64,000 nt of DNA from Radicibacter daui (GTDB taxonomy: Bacteria > Pseudomonadota > Alphaproteobacteria > Radicibacterales > Radicibacteraceae). Positions 36,823-45,391 of the stretch are shown one piece after another (the first letter of the stretch is position 1; each line of letters starts with the position of its first letter). The DNA lies in contig CP131056.1 in NCBI GenBank assembly GCA_030657355.1, positions 761,001 through 825,000 of the forward strand, written 5' to 3'. The position numbers and the translations under genes were made by a program. The notes under the pieces are model-generated. The model was not told the origin of the DNA, did no database searches, and saw only the letters and a program-made list of their open reading frames with translations.

Positions 36823-37707
36823 TCAGTGCGCGGCCCCGCCGGCGCCGCGCAGCGCCTCCAGTTCGGCCATCACCGCCTCGTCCAGCACCAGCTTCGCCGC
36901 GGCAAGGTTCTGCTCCAGATGTTTCACCTGCGAGGTGCCGGGGATGAGCAGGATGTTGGGGGAGCGCTTGAGCAGCCAGGCCAGCGCCACCTGCATCGGC
37001 GTGGCCTCCAGCCGGGCCGCCACTGCGTTCAGCCCCTCGCTTTGCAGCGGGCTGAAGCCGCCAAGCGGGAAAAACGGCACATAGGCAATGCCGGCTGCCG
37101 CCAGCTCATCCACCAGCGCATCGTCGGCGCGGTGGACGAGATTGTACTGGTTCTGCACGCACACCACCGGCGCGATGGTCCGCGCTTCGGCCACCTGGGT
37201 GGAGGTCACGTTGCTGAGCCCCAGATGGCGGATAAGGCCTTTTTGCTGCAGCTCGGCCAGCGCGCCGAAACGTTCGGCAATCGAGCCTTCCGCCGGCTCA
37301 TGCACTTCGCCCACGATGCGCAGATTCACAACATCCATGGCCTCGAGCTTCAGATTGCGCAGGTTGTCCTCAACCCCGCGCTTCAGTTCCGCCGGGCTCT
37401 GCGCCGGTATCCAGGAAGCATCGCTGCCACGCACCGCTCCTACCTTGGTCACCAGCACCAGGTCGTCGCTGTAGGGATAAAGCGCCTCGCGGATGATCTC
37501 ATTGGTCACATGCGGCCCGTAAAAATCGCTGGTGTCGATATGGTCGACGCCGGCTTCCACGGCCGCCCGCAGCACGGCAACAGCCGCCGCCCGGTCCTTG
37601 GGCGGGCCATAGACGCCCGGCCCCGCCAGCTGCATGGCGCCATAGCCCATACGAAACACATCTTTGCGGCCAAGCGAATAACGGCCGGCCTTGCTGATAT
37701 CGGTCAT
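36823..37707 (-). CDS. Aldo/keto reductase (YdbC/AKR-like)
   Basis: A 294-residue AKR with NADPH-type barrel features: GVDHIDTSDFYG (catalytic Asp and Tyr), VTKVGAVRG (catalytic Lys), and a C-terminal LLIPGTSQVKHLEQNLAAAK, the cofactor loop. It reduces an unknown aldehyde or ketone. It is divergent from a LysR regulator, with two palindromes between, and is likely its target. Confidence 0.9.
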   Translation of the reverse strand: MTDISKAGRYSLGRKDVFRMGYGAMQLAGPGVYGPPKDRAAAVAVLRAAVEAGVDHIDTSDFYGPHVTNEIIREALYPYSDDLVLVTKVGAVRGSDASWIPAQSPAELKRGVEDNLRNLKLEAMDVVNLRIVGEVHEPAEGSIAERFGALAELQQKGLIRHLGLSNVTSTQVAEARTIAPVVCVQNQYNLVHRADDALVDELAAAGIAYVPFFPLGGFSPLQSEGLNAVAARLEATPMQVALAWLLKRSPNILLIPGTSQVKHLEQNLAAAKLVLDEAVMAELEALRGAGGAAH

Positions 37708-37808
37708 GAAGAAACTCCGTCGAAAGGAAGGAGATAGAGGGAGGAAAGGAGGCGGAAGAGGGTGGCCCCTTCCGGCTTGCCGCCACTATGCACCTGCGGA
37801 CCTGTGCG

Positions 37809-37854
37809 CGATAATCCGGTATTATCGGCACGGGTTGTGCAAAATTCGGCACAA
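37809..37854. promoter_or_regulatory. LysR sites between AKR and LysR genes
   Basis: CGATAAT-N5-ATTATCG (37809-37827) and TTGTGC-N8-GCACAA (37835-37854), both with perfect arms. The first fits a LysR-type T-N11-A box. Placement is between the two divergent genes. Confidence 0.5.
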
Positions 37855-37880
37855 TCTTCGGTGCAGTGGGGGCGGGTGCC

Positions 37881-38777
37881 ATGGCAGCAGAGCTTCAGGA
37901 TCTCTTTGCTTTCCTCACCGTGGTGGAAGCCGGCGGTTTTCGCGAGGCGGCCCGAACCGGCGGCCAGTCCGCCTCCAGCCTCAGCGAGGCGGTGCGCCGG
38001 CTGGAAGCCCGGCTTGGTGTGCGCCTCCTCAACCGCACCACCCGCAGCGTGGCGCCGACGGAGGCCGGCCAGCGCCTTGCCGAGCGGCTGAAACCGGCGC
38101 TGGGGGAAGTCTCCGCCGCGCTCGATGTGGTCAGCAGCTTTCGTGATCGCCCGTCGGGCACGCTGCGCCTCAATGTGCCGGCCAATGTGGCCCGGCTGGT
38201 GCTGCCGCCGATCATCACCCCGTTCCTCAAGCTCTATCCGGATATCAGGCTGGAGGTGGTGGTGGAGGACAGTTTTGTCGATGTGCTGGCGGCGGGCTGC
38301 GATGCCGGCATCCGGTATGGCGAGCGGCTGGAGCAGGACATGATCGCCCTGCCAATCGGCCCGCGTACCCAGCGCCTCGCCCTTGCCGCCAGCCCTGCCT
38401 ACCTTGCCGGGCGTGGCATGCCGCAGCACCCGCGCGATCTGCTCTCCCACCCCTGCCTGCGCGGCCAGTTTGCCGGCGGTGCCATCCCCAGCTGGCAGTT
38501 CCAGCGCGGGGCGGAAAGCATCATCCTCGATCCTGCCGGCCCGCTCCTCGTGCGCACCGGCGCCTCCGCCGATCTGCTGGTCTCCGCCGCGCTCGATGGT
38601 CTTGGCATCGTACGCCTGTTCGAGGACTGGCTGGCCCCGCATCTCAATAGCGGCACCCTGGTGCCGGTGCTGGAAGAGTGGTGGGAGAGTTTTGACGGCC
38701 CCTTCCTCTATTACCCCGGCCGCCGCCACCTGCCGTCGCCGCTCAGGGCCTTTGTGGATTTTGTGAAGGCGGGGTGA
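37881..38777 (+). CDS. LysR-family regulator
   Basis: A 298-residue LTTR: N-terminal HTH (FAFLTVVEAGGFREAARTGG, SLSEAVRRLEARLGVRLLNR) and a periplasmic-binding-like effector domain. Start ATG 37881; the upstream GTG at 37866 is possible. It is divergent from the aldo/keto reductase and, as such pairs often behave, probably regulates it. Confidence 0.9.
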   Translation: MAAELQDLFAFLTVVEAGGFREAARTGGQSASSLSEAVRRLEARLGVRLLNRTTRSVAPTEAGQRLAERLKPALGEVSAALDVVSSFRDRPSGTLRLNVPANVARLVLPPIITPFLKLYPDIRLEVVVEDSFVDVLAAGCDAGIRYGERLEQDMIALPIGPRTQRLALAASPAYLAGRGMPQHPRDLLSHPCLRGQFAGGAIPSWQFQRGAESIILDPAGPLLVRTGASADLLVSAALDGLGIVRLFEDWLAPHLNSGTLVPVLEEWWESFDGPFLYYPGRRHLPSPLRAFVDFVKAG

Positions 38778-38818
38778 GGGCGGGTTATACGGAAAGGCCG
38801 TTGCGATGAAGGCTCACT

Positions 38819-38846
38819 ATTGTTACCGTGGTATTAGTATAACAAT
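38819..38846 (+). promoter_or_regulatory. Inverted repeat before the 88-aa protein gene
   Basis: ATTGTTA and TAACAAT, perfect 7-bp arms, 14 bases apart, ending 21 bases before the ATG. Possible operator for the short helical protein itself. Confidence 0.4.
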
Positions 38847-38867
38847 TGGCGGAACGGCGCTGTCCCC

Positions 38868-39134
38868 ATGCTTGTGGAAAGAGTGCAGACCGGCATGCGC
38901 ATCGAGCGCAGCCTGCTGAAGGTGTTGAAGGGCCTTGCGGAACATCTGGAGATGCCGCTGGGCGAGCTTATTGAAGGCATCGTGCTGCATGCCTTTGAAG
39001 GCGCGCCGCCCTTCTCGGAAGCGACACGCCGCAAGATCGACGGGTTGAAGGCGGTTTATGACCTGACACTGACCGCCGCCGACAGCCACCAGCTGACAGA
39101 AGCCCGCAAGGACGCGGCAGGCCAGAATGGCTGA
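38868..39134 (+). CDS. Short helical protein, ribbon-helix-helix-like, of unknown function
   Basis: An 88-residue protein. The segment VQTGMRIERSLLKVLKGLAE followed by MPLGELIEGIVLHAFEG looks like a beta-strand plus two helices, so an RHH-type DNA-binding fold is possible. Its stop overlaps the start of the SRPBCC gene by 8 bases, so the two are coupled. An inverted repeat lies in the promoter. I do not recognise the family with certainty. Confidence 0.65.
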   Translation: MLVERVQTGMRIERSLLKVLKGLAEHLEMPLGELIEGIVLHAFEGAPPFSEATRRKIDGLKAVYDLTLTAADSHQLTEARKDAAGQNG

Positions 39135-39606
39135 CCCGGCAAGCGGCGCCCTGCGCATCCGCCGGCACGGATCGTTCGAGCTGGCCTTGCCGCCGGCCGA
39201 TGCCTTCAAGCTCTTCACCGCCGAGGGCGAAAAGCTGTGGGTGCCTGGCTGGTCTCCCATCCTTCTGGGCCCGCTGCCGCAGCAGGCGGGTCTGGTCTTC
39301 CTCACCGGCGATGGCGCCGAACACACCATCTGGACGGTTATCGACCATGATCCTGTTGCCGGGCGAGTGTGTTACTCCCGCGTCACCCCGGCCTCCCGCG
39401 CCGGTTTCGTGCGTGTGCAGGTAACACCCGCCAACGGCGGATCGCGGGTGGCAGTGGAGTATGACCTGACGGCTCTGGACGGCGAGGGGGCTGCGCTCCA
39501 AAGCTGGTCGCCGGAGTATTTCAGCGGGATGATGGCGGAGTGGCAAAGCCGCATCCTGGCCCTGCCGGCGGAAGTCCGGGCCAGCCTCGGCGATCTCGTC
39601 GTCTAG
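39127..39606 (+). CDS. SRPBCC-family protein
   Basis: A 159-residue polyketide-cyclase/START-like protein (SFELALPPADAFKLFTAEGE, LWVPGWSPILLG, a C-terminal WQSRILALPAEVRASL helix). Start ATG 39127 inside the end of the preceding gene. Ligand unknown; probably a binding protein controlled by, or working with, its small partner. Confidence 0.78.
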   Translation: MADPASGALRIRRHGSFELALPPADAFKLFTAEGEKLWVPGWSPILLGPLPQQAGLVFLTGDGAEHTIWTVIDHDPVAGRVCYSRVTPASRAGFVRVQVTPANGGSRVAVEYDLTALDGEGAALQSWSPEYFSGMMAEWQSRILALPAEVRASLGDLVV

Positions 39607-39613
39607 TCTCGCG

Positions 39614-40042
39614 TCAGCGCCGGCGATGATAGGTGAGGGCCTGCCGGATGCAGGAAGCCAGCACGGCTTCCGGTAACGGCTCGGCAGCGTCCAGCAGGAT
39701 GGCGCGGTTTTTCTCGAACCTTAGCCTGTCGCCAAACTGCTCCCTGAACCCCTCCACCAGCGTGGTGTTGCAGTTGAAGAAGAGCGCGCAGTCTTGCATC
39801 GATCCGCGCGGCCGGCCCAGCCGGATGGTGCTGCCGCTGCCGGTTCCCTCCGTCAGATAAGCCGGCTCGCCCCATTTCAGCATCTCCGTCAGCGGGCCGA
39901 CGCCTTCGGTAGCTGCCGCAACGGCAAAGACAAGCTCGCGTATCTCAAGGAGCCGTGCGGTGATCCCGGGCGGCAAGGCCGCAAAAGTGGCAGCCACTTC
40001 CGGCGGGACGGTGTGGGGCAGGGGGCGCGCCATTGCGGGCAT
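39614..40042 (-). CDS. DUF1801 domain protein
   Basis: A 142-residue protein with the DUF1801/YdhG-like pattern (ITEMLKWGEPAYL-like segment LTEMLKWGEPAYLTEGTGSG, then FFNCNTTLVEGFREQFGDRL). Family function is unknown. It is convergent with the SRPBCC gene, with 8 bases between them. Confidence 0.8.
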   Translation of the reverse strand: MPAMARPLPHTVPPEVAATFAALPPGITARLLEIRELVFAVAAATEGVGPLTEMLKWGEPAYLTEGTGSGSTIRLGRPRGSMQDCALFFNCNTTLVEGFREQFGDRLRFEKNRAILLDAAEPLPEAVLASCIRQALTYHRRR

Positions 40043-40056
40043 CTGCGCTGTGGCCT

Positions 40057-40302
40057 TCAGGCCGCCGGGTGCCGGTGGCGGGCCCCGCGCAGTCTGGCGT
40101 GCCGCAGCGCAAGCCTCAGGGTAAGGCCGGCGCCGATGAGCGCATAGGCTCCCGTCAGGAACAGGCCGGCTTCCACCATCTGCCGGAAGGCGGGGTTGAC
40201 CGTTATTGTCAGAACCGTCGCAACAAGATTGAACAGCACCAGCAGTGCTGCCGTGCCCAGCAGCAACCCGGCGGTCCGGTCAATTTTCAGCACGCGGCGC
40301 AT
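40057..40302 (-). CDS. Small membrane protein
   Basis: An 81-residue protein with two predicted transmembrane helices (LLLGTAALLVLFNLVATVLT and AGLFLTGAYALIGAGLTLRL) and a basic C-terminus. It lies 14 bases upstream of the DUF1801 gene on the same strand. No family recognised. Confidence 0.55.
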   Translation of the reverse strand: MRRVLKIDRTAGLLLGTAALLVLFNLVATVLTITVNPAFRQMVEAGLFLTGAYALIGAGLTLRLALRHARLRGARHRHPAA

Positions 40303-40378
40303 GATCCGGTCTCCCTGTCAGCCAGGGCAGTATCCGGGGATCGCTGCGTTGCTGCAAGCGATTCGCAAGGGGGGCCAA

Positions 40379-41050
40379 TCAGGTCGTTCGGGCATCCCAG
40401 CCGGCCATGGCAAGCTCGGCCACACTTTCCAGTTCGCGGCGCTCCACCCCGTCACGGGCAAGGATCGACATGCCGTTTTGCACGGTCTGCACAAACCGGG
40501 CGAGGGCGTGAATATCCACGGTGGCGGGGATTTCGCCTTTGCTCGCGCCCTCTTTTATTCGCGCCGTCAGCCGTTCAAGCGTGATGGCGCGGAAAGACCG
40601 CACCAGCTCGCCAAGTTCCGCATGCCCCTCGCTGCCCACGGAGGAGAGCGTCACCATGCATCCGCGCGGCAGATCGGCGATGCAGCCGGTCAGCGCGGCG
40701 GCGGAATCCATCAGCAGGCACTGCACGGCCTCCCGTGCCGTTCTGGCGGTCAGAAAACCGGCCCAGGCATAAGGCTCGTTCTTCTCGCAATAATGGTGCA
40801 GCGCCTCGGCATAAAGCGCCTCCTTGGAGCCGAAGGCGGCGTAAAGGCTGGGCGATCCAATGCCCATCACCTCGGTCAGGTCGCTGATGGAGGTTGCCTC
40901 ATATCCCCGTTCCCAGAACAGCCGGGTTGCGCGCGCCAGCGCCGCCTCGCGGTCAAAGGCCCGCGGGCGTCCCCGGCTGCGGCCTGGCGGGGCGCTTTTG
41001 CCGGGGGCAGTGCTTTCGGTGGGGAGGGCGGGATCGTCTGAATTTTGCAT
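40379..41050 (-). CDS. TetR/AcrR-family regulator divergent from SDR genes
   Basis: A 223-residue TetR regulator with an HTH at about residues 35-75 (LARATRLFWERGYEATSISD, GIGSPSLYAAFGSKEALYAE) and a TetR_C_16/AefR-like ligand domain. The N-terminus has a basic low-complexity tail. It stands divergent from two short-chain dehydrogenase genes and a palindrome overlaps their promoter, so local repression is likely. Confidence 0.88.
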   Translation of the reverse strand: MQNSDDPALPTESTAPGKSAPPGRSRGRPRAFDREAALARATRLFWERGYEATSISDLTEVMGIGSPSLYAAFGSKEALYAEALHHYCEKNEPYAWAGFLTARTAREAVQCLLMDSAAALTGCIADLPRGCMVTLSSVGSEGHAELGELVRSFRAITLERLTARIKEGASKGEIPATVDIHALARFVQTVQNGMSILARDGVERRELESVAELAMAGWDARTT

Positions 41051-41069
41051 CGATCACTATATATATCCA

Positions 41070-41118
41070 TTGACAGGGCCGGGCAAGGTTCCTAGCTATT
41101 TTTGTGTCAATCGACACA
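41070..41118 (+). promoter_or_regulatory. SDR promoter and TetR operator
   Basis: A perfect -35 TTGACA (41070-41075) and a weak -10 region about 17 bases later, then the palindrome TGTGTC-AATC-GACACA (41103-41118), 13 bases before the SDR ATG. The last is a good TetR operator candidate. Confidence 0.55.
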
Positions 41119-41131
41119 GAAATGGAAAATC

Positions 41132-41872
41132 ATGACCGACCTCACTGGAAAACGGGCCCTGATCACCGGTGCCTCACGCGGTATCGGGGCTGCTATCGCG
41201 CTGGAATTCGCCCGCAAGGGCGCGGATGTCGCCATCACCTATGAGCGCTCGGCCGAAAAGGCGGGCGAGGTTGTCCGGGCCATCGAGGCCATGGGCCGCA
41301 AGGCGGTTGCCCTTCAGGCCGATAGCGGCGATCCGGCGGCGGTCAAACGCTCGGTGGACGCGGCGGCGGGCGCGCTCGGCGGCCTCGATATCCTTGTCAG
41401 CAATGCCGCAATCGCGCTTTACGACACCATTGCCGGCATGGCCGTGGAGCAGATCGATGCCATGCTTGCGGTCAATATCCGCGCTCCCCTGCTGGCGGCG
41501 CAGGCGGCCATTCCGCACCTCAAGGCCGGCGGGCGGATCATCGCCATCGGCTCCGCCGGGGCGGAGCGTATCGTGGGTGATACCGGCACGGTCTATTTCA
41601 TGACCAAATCCGCGCTGCATTCCTTCACGCGCGGCCTTGCCCGCGAGCTTGGGCCCCGGGATATCACTGTCAACCTGGTCCAGCCGGGCTCCACCGATAC
41701 CGACATGAACCCCGCCAATGGCGAATTTGCCGATTTCCAGCGGTCCCTGAGCCCGCTCGGCCGGTTTGCCGAGCCGCAGGATATCGCCGCCGCCGTTGCT
41801 TTCCTTGCCAGCCCGGCGGCCCGGCACATCACCGGCGCCATCCTCACCGTGGATGGCGGTCAGGTTACCTGA
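41132..41872 (+). CDS. Short-chain dehydrogenase/reductase (classical SDR)
   Basis: A 246-residue FabG-like SDR. Cofactor motif TGASRGIGAAIALEF, NNAG variant SNAAIAL, catalytic Ser in IGSAGAE, and the usual YxxxK position reads YFMTKSAL (Tyr and Lys present). Start ATG 41132 immediately after the palindrome. Substrate unknown. Confidence 0.88.
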   Translation: MTDLTGKRALITGASRGIGAAIALEFARKGADVAITYERSAEKAGEVVRAIEAMGRKAVALQADSGDPAAVKRSVDAAAGALGGLDILVSNAAIALYDTIAGMAVEQIDAMLAVNIRAPLLAAQAAIPHLKAGGRIIAIGSAGAERIVGDTGTVYFMTKSALHSFTRGLARELGPRDITVNLVQPGSTDTDMNPANGEFADFQRSLSPLGRFAEPQDIAAAVAFLASPAARHITGAILTVDGGQVT

Positions 41873-41899
41873 GGCATGCACCCTTCAGCCTGAGCCATG

Positions 41900-41936
41900 C
41901 CGATAGCGCCATCGGAATTTCCGATAGCGCTATCGG
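41900..41936. repeat. Tandem 16-bp palindromes between two SDR genes
   Basis: CCGATAGCGCCATCGG (41900-41915, one mismatch) and CCGATAGCGCTATCGG (41921-41936, perfect palindrome), 5 bases apart. They could be a double operator for the second SDR gene or a transcript hairpin; there is no strong T run. Confidence 0.55.
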
Positions 41937-42017
41937 TTTCTCCCGTTTCCGGCACGCCGCCTGATGCGCCCATCCTCCGCCCGGTCTTTCCCTCACCGCG
42001 CAAGGAACCGGGCTTTC

Positions 42018-42746
42018 ATGACCCTTCAGAACCAGAAACTCCTCATCATCGGCGGCAGCTCCGGCATGGGGCTCGCGCTGGCGCGCCGGGCGCTGCACGA
42101 AGGCGCCGACGTCACCATCGTTGGCCGCAATGAAGAAAGGCTGGCCCGTGCCGCAGCCGATCTTGGAGCACCGGCTACGCTGCAAACCATTGCTGCCGAT
42201 ATGACGGACGAGGCCCGGGTGGCCGCGCTCTTCGCCCGCCTTGGCACGCTTGACCATATCGCCTGCACCGCTGCCGATATCGCCGGTGCCTACAGGCTGC
42301 TGCCGGAACTGGAGCTGCCGGCGGTGATGCGGGTGGTGGAGAGCAAGTTCATCGCCCCGCTGCTGATCGCCAAATATGGCGCGCCGGTGCTCTCGTCCGG
42401 CGGCTCCCTCACCTTTACCTCGGGCATTGCCGCGTACCGCCCGGCCGCCCGGGGTACGGTGGTGGCCGCCATCAATGCCGCGCTGGAGGGGCTGGTGCGG
42501 GCGCTGGCGGTGGAGCTGGCGCCGCTCCGGGTCAACGCCGTCTCGCCCGGCTGGGTCGATACGTCGATCTGGCAGTTCGTGGCCGGGGACAGAAAGGCCG
42601 AGGTGCTGGGCGGTATGGCGGAGCGCCTGCCTGTCGGCCGTGTCGGGCGGCCGGAAGATATCGCCGATGCCATCGCCTTCCTGATCGGCAATGGTTTTAC
42701 GACCGGCGAGGTCCTGCATGTTGAAGGCGGACATCGTCTGGCCTGA
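42018..42746 (+). CDS. Short-chain dehydrogenase/reductase
   Basis: A 242-residue SDR. The N-terminus has a GGSSGMGLALARRALHEGAD cofactor site. The catalytic Ser is in FTSGIAAYR. The usual Tyr-x3-Lys is not clear (the segment reads YRPAARGTVV), so the active site may be altered. Start ATG 42018. Its last 50 bases overlap the 3' end of a convergent LysR gene. Confidence 0.82.
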   Translation: MTLQNQKLLIIGGSSGMGLALARRALHEGADVTIVGRNEERLARAAADLGAPATLQTIAADMTDEARVAALFARLGTLDHIACTAADIAGAYRLLPELELPAVMRVVESKFIAPLLIAKYGAPVLSSGGSLTFTSGIAAYRPAARGTVVAAINAALEGLVRALAVELAPLRVNAVSPGWVDTSIWQFVAGDRKAEVLGGMAERLPVGRVGRPEDIADAIAFLIGNGFTTGEVLHVEGGHRLA

Positions 42747-43794
42747 GACTCTGCGCGGCCGCTGGCCCTGCGGGCCTGCCCGCCCCGGAATCGCCAGTCC
42801 CGAAATCGCCCGTTCCTAAATCACTCGTCCCGAATCCACCCTCAAGCGCCGCCAGTACCTGCTTCAGGGCTGGCGGTTGTACCCGACGCCGGCGCCAGAA
42901 CAGCGCCAGCGCGGCGGTCAGTGGCCGGGCCGGTACGCCTTCCTCTGCCCCATCTGGCCCGCCACCCGGCCACTTCAGTTCCTTGAGATCCCCGCGCTCC
43001 AGCGCCTGCGCCACCGCGATCTGCGGCACCAGCGCAAGGCCCGCCCCGGCCGCCACCATGCGGCCGATGGCGCCGATGCTGCCGGCCTCCGCCGCCACCG
43101 TCGGAGCTGGCAGACCGGCGCGGGCAAAGGCCTCTTCAAACAGATGCCGGTAGATGCAGCCGCGCTCGGTTGCCACGAAGGCAAAGCGGGTGAGGGCGGC
43201 AAGGCCCGCTTCCCCCGTCGGCAGCTCATCCACAAGCGCCCCGGCAGCCTCGCTGGCGGCAGGCGCCACCAGCACCATCGGTTCTTCGGTTATCACCCGC
43301 CGGGCGAGCCGCTCATCCGGTGCGCCGCGCTCGAAGCAGAAGGCAAGGTCCATGTCGCTATCCAGCACCCCGCGCAGCAGCCCCCCGCTGCCTGCCACCT
43401 TCAGCACCAGCCGGATGCCGGGCTGCGCGGCGCTGAAACGTGCCATCCAGTCCGGCAACCGCGCGGCGGCAATCGTCTCCAGCGCGCCCAGTGTCACCAC
43501 CCCGCCGGCGCTGTTCGCGCCGCCGCCGTCTGCCCCGGCAACACTCTCCACCGCCGCCCGCGCCTCATCCGTCAGCGCCAGAATTTCCTCGGCATAAGTC
43601 CGCAGCACCTCGCCCGCGGCCGTCAGCACCAGCCCCGTCCGGGCCCGCTCGAACAGCGCCGTCCCCAGCTCGCCCTCAAGGCTCTGGATCTGGTCGCTGA
43701 CGCTGGACTGCGCCAGATGCACCTCCTGCGCAGCCCGCGTCACATTCAGGTGGCGGGCAACAGCGAGGAAGGTTTTGAGAAATCGGGGGTGCAC
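42697..43794 (-). CDS. LysR-family regulator with low-complexity C-terminal tail
   Basis: A 365-residue LTTR. HTH at residues 1-60 (FLKTFLAVARHLNVTRAAQE), then an effector domain. A 45-60-residue Gly/Asp/Pro tail follows, with a short tandem repeat (GTSDLGTGDFGTGDSG) after the normal end. I choose the GTG at 43794 with GGAGC upstream; the longer frame has no LTTR homology before it. The gene's 3' end overlaps the convergent SDR gene. Confidence 0.82.
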   Translation of the reverse strand: MHPRFLKTFLAVARHLNVTRAAQEVHLAQSSVSDQIQSLEGELGTALFERARTGLVLTAAGEVLRTYAEEILALTDEARAAVESVAGADGGGANSAGGVVTLGALETIAAARLPDWMARFSAAQPGIRLVLKVAGSGGLLRGVLDSDMDLAFCFERGAPDERLARRVITEEPMVLVAPAASEAAGALVDELPTGEAGLAALTRFAFVATERGCIYRHLFEEAFARAGLPAPTVAAEAGSIGAIGRMVAAGAGLALVPQIAVAQALERGDLKELKWPGGGPDGAEEGVPARPLTAALALFWRRRRVQPPALKQVLAALEGGFGTSDLGTGDFGTGDSGAGRPAGPAAAQSLRPDDVRLQHAGPRRS

Positions 43795-43930
43795 CGCTGC
43801 TCCTTGGCTGTGCCTGGCGTCGCGCCACTGGCCTTGCAGGATAGCAATATAACACCGGCACTCTTCCGGCCCCTGTGAAGTGGGCGGAATTACCAAGTGT
43901 GATCAGGTTGGTAAATCTCTGGGAGAAAGA

Positions 43931-43944
43931 TGGCGGAGAGGGTG
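43931..43944 (-). other. Candidate attachment core, tRNA-Ser 3' end
   Basis: Read on the minus strand, this is CACCCTCTCCGCCA: end of the T stem, acceptor strand, discriminator G and CCA of a tRNA-Ser. The sequence beyond it is not a tRNA. It lies 155 bases before a tyrosine integrase gene. It may be the left att copy of an integrated element; if so the intact tRNA should be beyond the right edge. Confidence 0.5.
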
Positions 43945-44098
43945 TCTTCCGTAGTCGAACTCGCTGACGGTCGCGAATGTCCTCTGACGTGTGGCTAACA
44001 TACAGATAATAAGTTATTTTCTTCACATATGTCTTCCGACGTTCGTCGGCGTCCGTTAGAATCCACGTCATGATTGGGGGTTGGCTTGTGGGTTGAAG

Positions 44099-45340
44099 AT
44101 GGCGCGAGTGACGAACCGGCTGACGGCCATGACCGTTCAGAAGCTGAAGGAACCCGGCAGATATGCGGACGGGGGTGGGCTCTATCTGCAGGTCGGGCCC
44201 ACGGGGGGTAAGAGCTGGCTTTTCCGGTACACTCGCCAAGGGAAGGCCCGCGAAATGGGACTCGGGGCCGTCAATGTGCTGTCGCTCGCCGACGCTCGCG
44301 AGGTAGCGACTTCTGTCCGGCAAGTTTTGGCTGCGGGTCTCGATCCTCTTGAGGCGCGGGAGGAGAGGCGGAGAACCCAGGAGGCGGAAGCCTCCAAAGG
44401 CATGACCTTCGCGCAATGCGCTGCCGCCTATATTGCCGCGCACAAACCCGGGTGGCGGAATGAGAAGCATGCCGCCCAATGGTCTGCGACGATCAAGACT
44501 TATGTAGAGCCGGTCTTTGGCACGTTGCCAGTTCGAGCCATCGACCTTGATAAGGTGCTGAAGGTCTTGGAACCCATCTGGCACCAGAAGCCTGAGACAG
44601 CGACGCGGTTACGGGGGCGTATTGAAGCTGTCTTGGATTGGGCGGCCGTACGCGGTTATCGCTCATCAGAGAACCCCGCCCGCTGGAGGGGGCATCTCGA
44701 CAAACTGCTGCCGCCAAGATCAAAGGTGCAAAGGGTCCGGCATCATCCCGCGCTGCCTTATGAGGAGATCAGCGTCTTTATGGCGGAGCTCCGCCAAAAG
44801 GAAGGGGTGGCTGCCCGCGCTTTGGAGTTTGCTATCCTGACGGCCTCTCGGACCAGCGAGGTGCTTAATGCCCGTTGGACGGAATTCGATTTTGATCTTG
44901 GAGTTTGGTGCATTCCAGGCGAGCGCATGAAGGCCGGGAAAGACCATAGGGTGCCCTTATCCGGGGCCGCAAAGGTTGTTCTAGGTCAGATGGCTGAAAT
45001 TCGATGCAGCGCTTTTGTCTTTCCCGGTCAGAAAAGGGACTCTCCACTCTCGAACATGGTGTTCTTGCAGTTGCTCAAAAGGTTGGGGCGACCTGATCTT
45101 ACGGCTCACGGCTTTCGCTCTTCCTTCAGAGATTGGGCCGCCGAGCGGACGGCTTTCTCTCGCGACGTGGCAGAGATGGCTCTCGCCCACAGCATCGGCG
45201 ACAAGGTTGAGGCCGCCTATCGCCGCGGCGATTTGTTCGATAAGCGGCGAGAGTTGATGGAAGCGTGGGCTAGTTTCTGTGCCGTTCCAGAAGGAGGGAC
45301 AGGAAAGATGTCGTCTGATGACGCGCGATTGATTGGGTAG
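44099..45340 (+). CDS. int: P4-type tyrosine integrase
   Basis: A 413-residue integrase with an N-terminal DUF4102 domain (YADGGGLYLQVGPTGGKSWL), a core-binding SAM-like domain, and a tyrosine recombinase catalytic domain. Catalytic residues visible: Arg in TASRTSEVL, HxxR in AHGFRSSFRDW, His in LAHSIGD and nucleophile Tyr in AAYRRGDLF. Start ATG 44099. An IS1595 element was inserted 51 bases after its stop. It should mediate integration and excision of the accessory region to its right. Confidence 0.93.
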   Translation: MARVTNRLTAMTVQKLKEPGRYADGGGLYLQVGPTGGKSWLFRYTRQGKAREMGLGAVNVLSLADAREVATSVRQVLAAGLDPLEAREERRRTQEAEASKGMTFAQCAAAYIAAHKPGWRNEKHAAQWSATIKTYVEPVFGTLPVRAIDLDKVLKVLEPIWHQKPETATRLRGRIEAVLDWAAVRGYRSSENPARWRGHLDKLLPPRSKVQRVRHHPALPYEEISVFMAELRQKEGVAARALEFAILTASRTSEVLNARWTEFDFDLGVWCIPGERMKAGKDHRVPLSGAAKVVLGQMAEIRCSAFVFPGQKRDSPLSNMVFLQLLKRLGRPDLTAHGFRSSFRDWAAERTAFSRDVAEMALAHSIGDKVEAAYRRGDLFDKRRELMEAWASFCAVPEGGTGKMSSDDARLIG

Positions 45341-45391
45341 CGCATTCAGAGGACTCAAGACAGACGCTGTAGCGTGGGTTGCTTTAAATAA

